A model generated the notes under the pieces. It was not told the DNA's origin and did no database searches. It worked only from the letters and a program-made list of their open reading frames with translations. 32,317 bases of DNA from Prevotellaceae bacterium (lineage in GTDB: Bacteria; Bacteroidota; Bacteroidia; Bacteroidales; Bacteroidaceae), in NCBI GenBank assembly GCA_021153165.1, contig JAGKTZ010000027.1:1-32317 (forward strand). The letters are read 5' to 3'. Position 1 is the first letter of the stretch, and each line of letters starts with the position of its first letter. This document shows, one piece after another, positions 32,301 through 32,317 of the stretch. The position numbers and the translations under genes were made by a program.

Positions 32301-32317
32301 ATGTATCCCATCAATTG

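Overview
The window looks like chromosomal DNA of a member of the Bacteroidales, most likely Prevotellaceae or a close relative. The grounds are a type III glutamine synthetase, Bacteroidetes-type promoters (TAnnTTTG at -7) without clear Shine-Dalgarno sequences, secreted proteins ending in tails of the type IX sorting kind ("DLSGRRVV...GVYIQNGKKFIVK"), and PyrK/PyrDB enzymes. No rRNA, IS element, CRISPR array or SusC/SusD pair is visible.

Left part (1-10270, minus strand). Two paralogous surface-protein units lie in tandem. Each is a very large secreted protein followed within 25-30 bp by a gene for a 59-residue acidic peptide and then a hairpin terminator. The 1859-aa protein carries a GH36/GH27-like (clan GH-D) catalytic barrel. 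The 972-aa protein has no catalytic domain but shares its C-terminal ~600 residues with the first. The two peptides are identical, and the 243-bp peptide-plus-terminator blocks differ at only 4 positions, while the neighbouring large-gene modules have clearly diverged. This is the most unusual structure in the window.

Middle (10271-24430). A large secreted GH2 beta-galactosidase with N-terminal beta-trefoil-like domains and a C-terminal sorting domain is followed by a long non-coding stretch with a 21-bp tandem repeat. Next come a membrane polyprenyl-phosphate GT2 glycosyltransferase divergent from glnN (GSIII), a secreted helix-hairpin-helix protein with a probable GTG start, tRNA-Val(UAC), cutC, and the divergent pyrK-pyrD operon. 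A sanA/YdcF-type gene follows that has lost its middle and changed frame, so it is a pseudogene.

Right part (24430-32317). A minus-strand cluster holds an unidentified single-pass membrane protein, riboflavin synthase (ribE) and a secreted GH35 beta-galactosidase. It is divergent from rpsA, which has a ~140-nt structured leader. After rpsA comes a minus-strand AlkD-like DNA alkylation repair gene. To its right is an orphan terminator preceded by what looks like the last codons of guaA (Glu-Trp-Glu-stop). Beyond that is an AT-rich two-gene operon: an unidentified protein and an agmatine/peptidyl-arginine deiminase family enzyme. I read this as the edge of an element inserted at the 3' end of guaA, but that is an inference.

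Together the secreted enzymes (GH36-like, GH2, GH35) suggest removal of terminal alpha- and beta-galactose from host or plant glycans. The rest is housekeeping: nitrogen assimilation, pyrimidine and riboflavin synthesis, translation and DNA repair.
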